In this document: positions 43,328-51,681 of the stretch, piece after piece
Position numbering within the stretch: position 1 is the first letter of the stretch
How the letters are laid out: each line of letters opens with the position of its first letter
Source of the DNA: Bacteroidota bacterium
GTDB lineage: Bacteria; Bacteroidota; Bacteroidia; AKYH767-A; OLB10
Direction of reading: 5' to 3'
NCBI GenBank assembly: GCA_019136655.1
Contig: JAGVTU010000018.1
Location: 1-64,000, forward strand
DNA: 64,000 nt
Notes under the pieces: model-generated
What the model was told of the DNA's origin: nothing
Databases searched by the model: none
Seen by the model: the letters and a program-made list of their open reading frames with translations, nothing else
Translations under genes and position numbers: made by a program

Positions 43328-43867
43328 ATGGACGAACTTGGAATAGGCTCACGCATCCGTCACCCCGAATTTGGTGTGGGTGTCATCATCAACGTAAAAC
43401 CAAAAACCTACATCACCGTTTTTGCCGAGCGCGGAAAAATTGAAGTGGCAAAAAGCTATCAGAACATTGAAGTGATAGATGCACAACCCACTGCTGACGA
43501 TCAGATAAGTTATGCCGATGTGCAGAAAATGTTTACCGACATTATCAAAAAATATTCAGACCTGCAGGAGACTGTTCCGCTGCACGGCCGCTGGACAGGA
43601 GGGAAGGTGGTGCTGTATCCCGGCAACACTTCCATGAAACCCAAGGAAATTCCTATGGATGTTTTCTTCAACAAAATCATCATGACACGCGACCGCCTGC
43701 GTGTGATGGAACAGCGCATCAATGCCCACGACAAACTTTCAGAAGAAGATAAAATAAACCTGCAGCAGTATCTTACACGCATTTACGGAAGTCTTACCAC
43801 CTTCAACGTATTGTTTAAAGAGGATGAACATCACTTTGTGGGCGAGAAAGGAGCGAAGGAATCATGA
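43328..43867 (+). CDS. Conserved hypothetical protein with KOW/Tudor-like N-terminus
   Basis: A 179-residue cytosolic protein. Residues ~1-45 (LGIGSRIRHPEFGVGVIINV, then TYITVFAERGKIEVA) look like a small beta-barrel of the CarD/Tudor type, a fold used to touch RNA polymerase or nucleic acids. The rest is mostly helical and charged (RDRLRVMEQRINAHDKLSEEDK). I do not recognise a characterised family. It overlaps the DUF423 gene by 4 nt, so the two are translationally coupled. Confidence 0.75.
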   Translation: MDELGIGSRIRHPEFGVGVIINVKPKTYITVFAERGKIEVAKSYQNIEVIDAQPTADDQISYADVQKMFTDIIKKYSDLQETVPLHGRWTGGKVVLYPGNTSMKPKEIPMDVFFNKIIMTRDRLRVMEQRINAHDKLSEEDKINLQQYLTRIYGSLTTFNVLFKEDEHHFVGEKGAKES

Positions 43868-44247
43868 AAAAGCAACTGATGTTATTTTCTGCCGTATCCG
43901 GCCTTTGCGCAGTAGCATTAGGTGCCATGGGTGCACATCAGCTCAAAGGACTGCTAAGTCCCGAAATGATGGATGCCTTCAAAACAGGAGTGTATTATCA
44001 GTTTTTTCATACCCTTGCCGTGATGGTGATTGCCGTAATCAATGATGACAGCAAATGGCTGAAGCGAAGCTCATCGTTTTTCATTGCAGGAACAGTGTTG
44101 TTCAGCGGCTCCATTTACGGACTTGCATTGTCATCGCTCAGCGGCAACATCTGGAAATGGCTGGGCCCGATCACACCTCTTGGAGGTTTGTGTTTTATGG
44201 CAGGATGGTTGTTTTTAATTTTTTATACGTTCAATAAAAAATCATGA
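43864..44247 (+). CDS. DUF423 (YgdD-type) membrane protein
   Basis: A 127-residue inner-membrane protein with four hydrophobic helices. Family marks are GLCAVALGAMGAHQLKGLLS with the conserved Gly-Ala-His, YQFFHTLAVM, LFSGSIYGLAL and ITPLGGLCFMAGWL. The function of this widespread family is unknown. It overlaps both neighbours by 4 nt (43864-43867 and 44244-44247). Confidence 0.93.
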   Translation: MKKQLMLFSAVSGLCAVALGAMGAHQLKGLLSPEMMDAFKTGVYYQFFHTLAVMVIAVINDDSKWLKRSSSFFIAGTVLFSGSIYGLALSSLSGNIWKWLGPITPLGGLCFMAGWLFLIFYTFNKKS

Positions 44248-45737
44248 ATGAGTTGTACGCAAAGTATGTGGAGTATTTGCAAAAAATAGCTGACGTAAAT
44301 TACAGCAGTGCCATATTGCAGTGGGATCAGGAAGTGTATATGCCACCCAAGGGAGCGCATTACCGTGCGCGGCAGCTTGCTACGCTGGCAGGTTATGCAC
44401 ATGAACTGATTACAGATAAGAAATACGGAAAAATACTCGAAGAGCTTCGAAGTAAAACTGATGGACTCAGTCCTAAGGAATGTGCCAATGTGCTGGAGTC
44501 GTATCGCATTTATGCGCAACAAAAAAAATACACCACTGCATTTGTTACCGAACTGAACTTATGCATATCAGCAGCCTTCAATGCATGGCAGGAGGCAAAG
44601 CGCAAAAAAGATTATTCACTGTTCAGCCCACAGTTGCAAAAACTGATTGACCTGAAAAGGAAAGAAGCTGATGTGCTGGGATATGAAGCACATCCTTACG
44701 ATGCAAACCTCAACCTTTACGAAACAGGCCTGAAAACTTCGTTTGTAGAAAAACTTTTTGATGGAGTAAGAAAAAAACTTGTGCCCTACATACAGCAACT
44801 GATGCAAAAGCAGCAGCCGCAGGATGATTTTTTATTTCTGCATTACGACAAAGACAAGCAATGGAATTTTGGTTTGTACGTACTCAGGCAGCTGAATTAC
44901 GATTTTGATGCAGGAAGACAGGATATTTCCACCCATCCGTTTACTACCAGTTTTTCGGCAGATGATGTGCGCATCACCACACGCATCAGCGAAAATGATT
45001 TGTTTGAAATGATAGGCAGTTGCATCCACGAGTGCGGACATGCACTGTACGAGCAGGGACTTCCTTCTGACGACTACGGACTTCCTTCGGGCGAATACCT
45101 CAGCCTGAGCATTCACGAGTCGCAGTCGAGGTTGTGGGAAAATCATGTAGGCAAATCACACGAATTCTGGAAACTGAATTTCCCACATCTGCAGCAACAG
45201 TTTACTGAGCAGTTGGGAAATATTTCTGTTGAACAGTTTTATAAAGCCATCAACAGAATAAAACCTTCTCTCATACGTACCAATGCCGATGAGCTTACCT
45301 ATCACCTGCATGTGCTCATACGATTTGAAATTGAGAAAGACATTTTATCAGGAAAGCTCGATGCCAAAGCATTGCCCGAAGCTTGGAACAGCAAGTACAG
45401 GGAATATCTGGGCATTGAAGTGCCTTCGGCAGATAAAGGAGTGTTGCAGGATGTACACTGGAGTCATGGCAGCTTTGGTTATTTCCCTACTTATTCGATG
45501 GGAAGTTTTTATGCATCACAGTTTTTTCATGCAGCACGTAAAGAAAATCCACAACTGATGCATCAAATGGAAAACGGAAATATGATGCCTCTGCTGTTAT
45601 GGCTGCGACAAAATATACATCAGTACGGACGAACATTAATTTCTGACGAACTTTGTAAAAATATTACGGGAGAAGTTCTTAACTTTGACTACTTCTTTAA
45701 TTATGTAAAAACAAAATATGATGAACTATATGCTTAA
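44244..45737 (+). CDS. Carboxypeptidase M32
   Basis: A 497-residue metallo-carboxypeptidase of the Taq/Pfu carboxypeptidase family, mostly helical and cytosolic. The zinc site HECGH occurs near residue 262 (IGSCIHECGHALYEQG), followed by the third-ligand region SIHESQSRLWENHVG. Also visible are SLIRTNADELTYHLHVLIRFE and DVHWSHGSFGYFPTYSMGSFYASQ, which line the active cleft. Removes C-terminal amino acids from peptides. Full length. It overlaps DUF423 by 4 nt and a lipoprotein gene by 20 nt. Confidence 0.95.
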   Translation: MNELYAKYVEYLQKIADVNYSSAILQWDQEVYMPPKGAHYRARQLATLAGYAHELITDKKYGKILEELRSKTDGLSPKECANVLESYRIYAQQKKYTTAFVTELNLCISAAFNAWQEAKRKKDYSLFSPQLQKLIDLKRKEADVLGYEAHPYDANLNLYETGLKTSFVEKLFDGVRKKLVPYIQQLMQKQQPQDDFLFLHYDKDKQWNFGLYVLRQLNYDFDAGRQDISTHPFTTSFSADDVRITTRISENDLFEMIGSCIHECGHALYEQGLPSDDYGLPSGEYLSLSIHESQSRLWENHVGKSHEFWKLNFPHLQQQFTEQLGNISVEQFYKAINRIKPSLIRTNADELTYHLHVLIRFEIEKDILSGKLDAKALPEAWNSKYREYLGIEVPSADKGVLQDVHWSHGSFGYFPTYSMGSFYASQFFHAARKENPQLMHQMENGNMMPLLLWLRQNIHQYGRTLISDELCKNITGEVLNFDYFFNYVKTKYDELYA

Positions 45738-46173
45738 CCGAATGAACTGCTTTGCTGTAGTATTAGTTGTGACTATGGCTGGCGCTTGCAAGTCTTCAAA
45801 AAATACCGTTGCCGAAACCAAAACAGAAAGTGCGACTTTAACAGAAGCAAAAACTGTTGTGCACGAAGATGCATACCGTGTGATTGTGTCGTTTATAAGC
45901 ACAGGTGCAGGTACCGACAGCAAAGCTTTTGCGCTGCTTAAAGATTATATCAGCAGAAATGATGAGAAAGGAGTGGCCATCTCACATGAAACAATTAACT
46001 GGGGCAGGGAAGGAGAAGTAGATGTATGTTTTAAGCTGAAAGAAATGGATCAGCAGGATGCAGATACTTTTGTGAAGAATTTAAGAAAGTTGTTTGAAGG
46101 AAACAACCTGGTGCAGATAACAGAAAATTCTCCTGCATTGCATCAGCCACGTCCGGAGTTCAAGAGTGAATAA
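45718..46173 (+). CDS. Small lipoprotein, unknown function
   Basis: A 151-residue lipoprotein counted from ATG 45718; later in-frame ATGs at 45730 and 45742 are also possible. The hydrophobic segment CFAVVLVVTMAGAC ends in a lipobox with Cys24, then a Lys/Thr-rich linker and an alpha+beta domain (AYRVIVSFISTGAGTDSKAF, HETINWGREGEVDVCFKLKE). I do not recognise the family. It is the last gene of the overlapped operon and is followed by a strong terminator. Confidence 0.75.
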   Translation: MMNYMLNRMNCFAVVLVVTMAGACKSSKNTVAETKTESATLTEAKTVVHEDAYRVIVSFISTGAGTDSKAFALLKDYISRNDEKGVAISHETINWGREGEVDVCFKLKEMDQQDADTFVKNLRKLFEGNNLVQITENSPALHQPRPEFKSE

Positions 46174-46190
46174 TATTGGATGAACAGTCA

Positions 46191-46222
46191 AAAAAAAGAC
46201 GCTTTACGGAGCGTCTTTTTTT
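46191..46222. terminator. Bidirectional intrinsic terminator
   Basis: A 13-bp perfect stem (AAAAAAAGACGCT, 46191-46203, with the complementary arm 46210-46222) around TTACGG, with A and T runs on the two sides. It serves the + strand lipoprotein operon and the convergent minus-strand gene ending at 46239. Confidence 0.92.
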
Positions 46223-46238
46223 TATTATCGTTTTCGGA

Positions 46239-46586
46239 TTATGGATTGAATAACAATTCGTCTAAATCCACAATAAGTTCAAGCTCGTGAAAATAATCGG
46301 CAATCTGATTGATTAACTCTCGTTCTTTGGCAGTAATTTCAATGACTTTACTTTTTGCTGCACTTTGTCTGCCCGAATTATATTTGAATGCTTCTTTCGT
46401 AAGTGTGTCGTCAGACAAAACATAAGGTAACAAACCTTTGAAGAATTTTTTTCTTGATTCAGGATCCAATTTTTCTACCATCTGCTGAAGCAACTTCACA
46501 CGTTCAGCTTTTTTCAGTTGCAGATAGGTTTCGAAATCAAAATCTTTCACACGGTTTTTACTCATTACTTTTTTTGACTTGCTCAT
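46239..46586 (-). CDS. Small conserved hypothetical protein
   Basis: A 115-residue, charged, mostly helical protein (DFDFETYLQLKKAERVKLLQ ... LINQIADYFHELELIVDLDE) ending DELLFNP. No known domain. The frame is open upstream to a GTG at 46751 inside the kinase gene, but the ATG at 46586 is preferred because it lies after the kinase stop; ATG 46565 is another choice. It follows the histidine kinase by 67 nt on the same strand and may be co-transcribed. Confidence 0.6.
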   Translation of the reverse strand: MSKSKKVMSKNRVKDFDFETYLQLKKAERVKLLQQMVEKLDPESRKKFFKGLLPYVLSDDTLTKEAFKYNSGRQSAAKSKVIEITAKERELINQIADYFHELELIVDLDELLFNP

Positions 46587-46653
46587 TGCTGTACATTTTA
46601 AACTATCATACGCTGATTTTAGCGTTGATGTTTCGTACAAAAACGTAATTTTC

Positions 46654-48432
46654 TTACAGTTTAACGCCTTCTGCCTGTGCGTTTTTTCCGGTGATGAGGG
46701 CAGGGTCAATGTTGTTTTTGGGTGCTGTGAAACAAAATACGGAGCCTTCACCCGGTTTGGATGTCAACGTAATGGTTCCTCCGGCTTCTTCAATAATCTT
46801 TTTCACTATGGATAAACCAATTCCTGTTGACTCAAATTCATCTCTTGCCTTAAGGGTCTGAAAAATGACAAATATTTTTTCGTGATAGCGGGCATCTATT
46901 CCGGGGCCATTGTCAGCCACACAGAATTTCCAAAATTTATCATCTTCACTAACCGTAATATTTACCTCTTTCTGGGTTTTAGGATTATGTTTAAGTGCAT
47001 TACTGATAAGGTTCATAAATACTTGCTGGTACTTTACTTTATCACCGTAATAATCAGGAAATGCACCATTGACAGTTATTTTTGTATTGGCGTCAGGTGC
47101 TACGAGGTCAATGGCATCGTCAAGAATTTCTTTAAACGAAAACAACTCCTGAGTACCCTTACGCTTAGAGGCTTTTGAATATTCGAGGATGGCATTAATC
47201 AACTGTTCCATCCGCTTCACTCTGCCCTGGATAATATTCAGATTTTCTTTTGAGTTTTCAGGCAGTGTATCACCTGTTTCTTCAGAAATCCAGTCCGTAA
47301 GGTTACCGATGGCACGCAGTGGTGCTTTGAGGTCATGCGATACGATGTAGGCAAATTTGTCGAGTTCGGCATTGGTTTTTTCAAGGTCATGCAGATACTC
47401 CTCCATTTTGATTTCAGCATTTTTGCGCTCGTTGATATCGCGGATAATGAAAATAAACTTCCTCGACTTTCCGCTGTCATCGGTAATAGGTGTAATGCTG
47501 TGATGGGTCCAGAAGGTGTTTTTGTTTTTTCCATAACTGAGCATTTCGCTCTCGCACGATTTGAAATCCTGTAAGTCTGCAGTTAATTTCTGGTAAACTT
47601 CTTTGTCGGTATTGCTTCCTGTTATCAAAGGGAGCAGTTGCTTTTCGTAAGCTTCGTTAAATGTATATCCCGACATACGTGTAAATCCGTCATTCAGCCA
47701 TTCAATTTTTCCATTTGAATCGGTAATAACAACGGCATTGTCTGTCTTACTCGCCACAAGTGAAAGTTTCTTTAGCTCCTTGTTGATGATGGCTAATTTA
47801 TTTCGTGATTCAGTTATGGAAGCAATGACCACATTTTTGTTACTCTCCAGATTATTGATGAGGCTGCCGATTACTATCAGACTAATTAATCCGGTAAGCA
47901 GATAATCCTGATTGATGAGGGAAGAAGAGTAACCGATAAAATCGTAATTAACCCAGGAAGTATATTCAGTGATAAAATAAAAATAAACGGTATTAAGAAT
48001 ACAAAGTAGTGCGAACCATTTACCTGATCTGGAACCTAAGAGCATAAATGCAATCAGCATAAATGCAATCTGATAAAACATTCCTGAATTGCGTACCCCT
48101 CCGGCAAAATAGGAGTTATAATGAAGTGCAGCGAGACAAGCCAGCAGACTTATCCATACAGCCAGCTTTCTGTTATTATGAAAATTGAGTGAGAGATAAT
48201 TGATTATAAGAATTGCCTCTAAAGCAAATAAAACATTGCTTAGTACCGGGTTGATATTGAAAGCATAAATAGCCTGAAAAATAATGGCACCAATTCCTAA
48301 AACAGCAACGATATTAAATATCCTGAAAAGGTTAAAACGTTGCTTTGAGATGATATCGTCATCGGGAATGGCTCGATAAATATCTATTAGAAACAGTTTT
48401 CTGATAAGCCACTTTACTGCAGGTTTATTCAT
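46654..48432 (-). CDS. PAS-domain membrane sensor histidine kinase
   Basis: A 592-residue hybrid-free sensor kinase. Five to six membrane helices occupy ~35-200, then a short coiled linker, a PAS domain with PAC end (~225-345: AVVITDSNGKIEWLNDGF, FIIRDINERKNAE), the HisKA box YIVSHDLKAPLRAI with His near residue 366, the N box NLISNALKH, G1 DNGPGID and G2 GIGLSIVKK. There is no receiver or output domain. It is divergent from a single-domain response regulator, the likely partner. Only a near-consensus TATGTTTA box (48457-48464) lies upstream. Confidence 0.93.
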   Translation of the reverse strand: MNKPAVKWLIRKLFLIDIYRAIPDDDIISKQRFNLFRIFNIVAVLGIGAIIFQAIYAFNINPVLSNVLFALEAILIINYLSLNFHNNRKLAVWISLLACLAALHYNSYFAGGVRNSGMFYQIAFMLIAFMLLGSRSGKWFALLCILNTVYFYFITEYTSWVNYDFIGYSSSLINQDYLLTGLISLIVIGSLINNLESNKNVVIASITESRNKLAIINKELKKLSLVASKTDNAVVITDSNGKIEWLNDGFTRMSGYTFNEAYEKQLLPLITGSNTDKEVYQKLTADLQDFKSCESEMLSYGKNKNTFWTHHSITPITDDSGKSRKFIFIIRDINERKNAEIKMEEYLHDLEKTNAELDKFAYIVSHDLKAPLRAIGNLTDWISEETGDTLPENSKENLNIIQGRVKRMEQLINAILEYSKASKRKGTQELFSFKEILDDAIDLVAPDANTKITVNGAFPDYYGDKVKYQQVFMNLISNALKHNPKTQKEVNITVSEDDKFWKFCVADNGPGIDARYHEKIFVIFQTLKARDEFESTGIGLSIVKKIIEEAGGTITLTSKPGEGSVFCFTAPKNNIDPALITGKNAQAEGVKL

Positions 48433-48497
48433 AAACAGGCGGTGGAAAAATTGTGTTAAACATAGTAGGTTTTTACGTGATTTCCTAATAAAAGTTT

Positions 48498-48505
48498 TAC
48501 TTTTG
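48498..48505 (+). promoter_or_regulatory. -7 promoter box TACTTTTG
   Basis: Exact TAnnTTTG match, 30 nt before the response-regulator ATG at 48536; it excludes the in-frame TTG at 48503 as start. Confidence 0.55.
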
Positions 48506-48535
48506 CATGAAATATTTTATAAAAAGAGGGCAGGA

Positions 48536-48958
48536 ATGGGTAAGCAGTTGACGATACTACACATTGAAGATGACAAGGTGGACAGCATGGTGATAAAACG
48601 CGCCATTGGCAAGTTGGAATCACCTTATCAGATAGAAAGCGCACACAATGGTTTGGATGCGCTGATGTTGTTGCGTGGGTTGAGTGACATAAAAATTAAG
48701 CGTCCTGATATTATTTTATTGGATATAAACATGCCCCTGATGAATGGGCTGGAGTTTTTGAAAGAATTGCGCGAAGACCCTAATCTGAAAGATATTCATG
48801 TTTGTGTGCTCACCACTTCAGAAGACGAAGCTGATGTAAAAACAGCCTATGAATACAACGTTGCAGGCTATTTTATAAAGCCATTAAACATCAGCGATTT
48901 TGACGAGAATTTTCAATGTCTGGATGGCTACTGGCAACGGAACTGCTTTCCAAGTTAA
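48536..48958 (+). CDS. Single-domain response regulator (Rcp1-like)
   Basis: A 140-residue receiver: acidic pair in LTILHIEDDKVDSMV, phospho-acceptor Asp63 in ILLDINMPLMNGLEFL, Thr in CVLTTSEDE and Lys in YFIKPLN. The pattern with long alpha4 and no output domain matches the Rcp1 type that relays phosphate from PAS or phytochrome kinases. It sits back to back with the histidine kinase (103 nt between starts), so the pair is a candidate two-component system whose output must be another protein. Confidence 0.92.
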   Translation: MGKQLTILHIEDDKVDSMVIKRAIGKLESPYQIESAHNGLDALMLLRGLSDIKIKRPDIILLDINMPLMNGLEFLKELREDPNLKDIHVCVLTTSEDEADVKTAYEYNVAGYFIKPLNISDFDENFQCLDGYWQRNCFPS

Positions 48959-48986
48959 ATAATTTTTTTCTTGACATTTACCTGAG

Positions 48987-49018
48987 CAGTGATGTGTAAT
49001 CGTGAATTACGCTCACTG
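48987..49018 (+). other. Stem-loop downstream of response regulator
   Basis: CAGTGA (48987-48992) pairs with TCACTG (49013-49018), and GTAAT with ATTAC around CGTGA. A T-rich stretch starts about 8 nt later, so it may be a weak terminator. The rest of 48959-49172 shows nothing else. Confidence 0.45.
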
Positions 49019-49172
49019 AAATCAATTTTTGTTTATTAGATTTTTTTTCTCAAACTTATGTTGAATGGAATAACACATTTCATCACTGTCAGAAGTTGTA
49101 TAAAGGGTTGCGCTTTCAATTGCTGATAGCAACAAACAGAAATATTTCCTTAGCAGAGAGTGGATATTAATA

Positions 49173-50441
49173 TCAGGCAAAAAACTCGCGTACTTCGTCC
49201 ATATTGGTGTTATGGTTCTTAAGTACTACAGGAAGATTTTCAGCTAACGTTTCGAGCAAACTGTCAATATCTTCAATGGTAATGTGGTTGGTCAGCGTAA
49301 TTCTTAAACCGGTTTGTTTAATGCTCACCGCAGGGAATACAGAAAGATTAAAGAAGAAACCTCCCTTTTGCATCCGCAATACCAATTCATATCCAACTTC
49401 AGGTTTTCCTACGCCAATAAAAAATACAGGCGACTGTTCTTTGCCAATCAGCATCAGCCCAAGTGATTCAGCTTTGTTGTTGAAGTAATCTATTTTGCTT
49501 TTTAAGCTTGTTTGAAAACCTTTGATTTCGTCACTGAGGTGTATTTTGCACGAAGCGATAGTTGCAGCTAAAATAGCCGGAGGAAGCTGAACTGAAAAGA
49601 TAAATCCTTTGCCACATGTTTTCACTAATTTGAAATATTCTTCGTCAGGGAAGGTGAGTAGCCCGCCTGCAGTACCGAAAGCCTTGGTCATGCCTGTAGA
49701 AAGGAAAAGTTTACGGTGATAATATGGAGCTTCATTCATCACCATACCCGTGCCGTGAGGTCCTGTCCAGCTCATGCCGTGAATGTCGTCTATGTAAAGA
49801 TACAGCTGCTCATATTTGTCAGCTAAAGCATACAGTTCTTTTACGGGAGCAAAGTCACCATGCATGGAATATACACCGTCAGCAAGATACCATATTTTTT
49901 TATAGCGGTTTTTAAGGAATTTTATACGGTCTTCAAGCATATCCATCCTGTTGTGACGGATAACTTCCACTTTAATATTTCTCAGTTTAAGCATGGACGT
50001 AGCTGACTGAATACTGTCATGAGCCTGAATATCCATTACCACCACATCGTCATCACCAACTAAAAGCGGCAGCTGTGTGATGTGGCCCAGTGTAAGTGAT
50101 TGCAATACCAATCCGGGTCGGCCATACATTTGTTTGAACAATGACTCAGCCTCTTCGTAATAGCTGGAAGAAATATAAGCTCTGGAAGAAGCAAACTGAG
50201 CACCATGTGTACGCAAAGCTTCAATAGCTGCTTCAATAATTTTTGGATGTTTTTCTATACCCAGATATCCACACGAACCGAAATAAAGTTTCTTGCTGCC
50301 ATCTACTGTGACATGCCTTCCGTCTAATTCTTTATCCTCGGCTTTGCAGTGTACAATGCCTAACTTAGTTGTAACTTCAGCAACCTTGGTGATGGTATCT
50401 ATCGCCTGCTGAAATCTGCTCTTCGACTCTGTTTTTTCCAT
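49173..50441 (-). CDS. Alpha-oxoamine synthase family PLP enzyme
   Basis: A 422-residue PLP enzyme of the family that joins an amino acid to an acyl-CoA with loss of CO2 (BioF, KBL, serine palmitoyltransferase, CqsA). Motifs: YFGSCGYLGIEKHP, HDSIQSA (the substrate-site His), ADGVYSMHGDFAPV with Asp, YIDDIHGMSWTGPHGTG, and the Schiff-base Lys253 in LSTGMTKAFGTAGG. No bio, kbl or sphingolipid partner gene is adjacent, so the acyl donor and amino acid are unknown. A perfect TTTG-N18-TATTTTTG promoter lies upstream. Confidence 0.88.
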   Translation of the reverse strand: MEKTESKSRFQQAIDTITKVAEVTTKLGIVHCKAEDKELDGRHVTVDGSKKLYFGSCGYLGIEKHPKIIEAAIEALRTHGAQFASSRAYISSSYYEEAESLFKQMYGRPGLVLQSLTLGHITQLPLLVGDDDVVVMDIQAHDSIQSATSMLKLRNIKVEVIRHNRMDMLEDRIKFLKNRYKKIWYLADGVYSMHGDFAPVKELYALADKYEQLYLYIDDIHGMSWTGPHGTGMVMNEAPYYHRKLFLSTGMTKAFGTAGGLLTFPDEEYFKLVKTCGKGFIFSVQLPPAILAATIASCKIHLSDEIKGFQTSLKSKIDYFNNKAESLGLMLIGKEQSPVFFIGVGKPEVGYELVLRMQKGGFFFNLSVFPAVSIKQTGLRITLTNHITIEDIDSLLETLAENLPVVLKNHNTNMDEVREFFA

Positions 50442-50466
50442 TCTTTATACCTTACCGCAACGTTTG

Positions 50467-50496
50467 CAAAAATAAAAACTTCTTACCGCTTGCAAA
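50467..50496 (-). promoter_or_regulatory. Complete -33/-7 promoter (TTTG-N18-TATTTTTG)
   Basis: On the minus strand TTTG (50496-50493) and TATTTTTG (50474-50467) are 18 nt apart. The box is 25 nt from the oxoamine synthase ATG. It is third of the window's complete promoters with identical spacing. Confidence 0.7.
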
Positions 50497-50514
50497 GCAG
50501 CAAAACGAAAATTA

Positions 50515-51681
50515 TCACCGTGTTTTAAACAATGTTTTGTCTGCAATAACTTGCTTCAGCAAAGGTGACGGCCTGTAGCGGTCTTCGCCATACCACTCAA
50601 ACAAATGTTGAAGTGTTGCCAATACTTTTTCGGGGCCTGTGGTGTTTGCCCATTGCAGCAACCCCTGGGGATAATTTACGCCTTTCGTCATAGCCAGTTC
50701 AATGTCTTCAGCAGAGGCAATTTGCATCATCAGAGCATCGGCAGCCTCGTTCACCAGCATGGCAAAAATTCGGTCGAAGATGGACTGCAACAAAACCCCA
50801 TCATTTGACGGTTTTGATTCTGACGGATTTACGTAGTTGTAATATCCTTTTCCTGTTTTCCTGCCATAAAGTTTGCCTTCGAACAGTCGCTTTTGGGTGA
50901 TGGACGGTTTGTAACGTGGGTCGTAAAACATCTGCCCGAAAACAGTTTCGGTAACCTTGTAGTTGATGTCGTTTCCAATAAAATCCATCAGTTCAAATGG
51001 TCCCATTTTAAAACCTCCCATACTCTTCATCGCATGGTCAATGGTTTCAAAAGAGGCAATGCCTTCTTCGTAAATGCGCAATGCCTCACCATAATATGGG
51101 CGTGCAATACGGTTTACAATAAAACCGGGAGTGTCTTTGGCAATCACAGGCACCTTCCCCCAGTTTTTCATTAGTGTTTTGCAGCTTTCGGTAATGGCAG
51201 CTTTGGTGTTGAAAGTCGGGATGACTTCCACCAACTGCATCAGCACAGGCGGGTTGAAAAAATGCAACCCAATGATGCGTTCCTGATTATTGCAATTGCT
51301 TCCGATAGCAATAACAGGCAGGGAAGAAGTGTTGGTGGCAAGAATACACTGATCGCTGACTAATTTTTCAACTTCGCAAAACAGATTTTGTTTGGCCTCC
51401 AATTGCTCAATGATGGCTTCAATAAACAAATCACATCCCGAAACATCATTCAAATCGGTAGTGAATCTGATAGCTGCCATCGCTGAATTTGCTTTTTCAG
51501 CAGTGAGCTTGTCTTTTTCCACTGCTTTGTCAAGACTTTTTCTTACAGCCGATTTTGCTTTTTCAATCGCTGCAGGAAAACTGTCGTATAATGTAACAGC
51601 ATGACCACTGGTAGCTGCCACCTGCGCAATGCCTGCACCCATGGCACCGGCACCGGCCACTGCAATTTTTAAATCATTCAT
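50515..51681 (-). CDS. paaH: 3-hydroxyacyl-CoA dehydrogenase (PaaH-like)
   Basis: A 388-residue NAD-dependent dehydrogenase. The Rossmann loop is IAVAGAGAMGAGIAQVAA, catalytic His in IIGLHFFNPPVLMQLVE, and the 3HCDH C-terminal region GFIVNRIARPYYGEALR. A second C-terminal copy follows (LVNEAADALMMQ, GVNYPQGLLQWA), giving the two-module shape of PaaH, which oxidises 3-hydroxyadipyl-CoA in phenylacetate breakdown. Its ATG overlaps the paaG stop by 4 nt, which supports that assignment over a plain hydroxybutyryl-CoA enzyme. Confidence 0.87.
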   Translation of the reverse strand: MNDLKIAVAGAGAMGAGIAQVAATSGHAVTLYDSFPAAIEKAKSAVRKSLDKAVEKDKLTAEKANSAMAAIRFTTDLNDVSGCDLFIEAIIEQLEAKQNLFCEVEKLVSDQCILATNTSSLPVIAIGSNCNNQERIIGLHFFNPPVLMQLVEVIPTFNTKAAITESCKTLMKNWGKVPVIAKDTPGFIVNRIARPYYGEALRIYEEGIASFETIDHAMKSMGGFKMGPFELMDFIGNDINYKVTETVFGQMFYDPRYKPSITQKRLFEGKLYGRKTGKGYYNYVNPSESKPSNDGVLLQSIFDRIFAMLVNEAADALMMQIASAEDIELAMTKGVNYPQGLLQWANTTGPEKVLATLQHLFEWYGEDRYRPSPLLKQVIADKTLFKTR

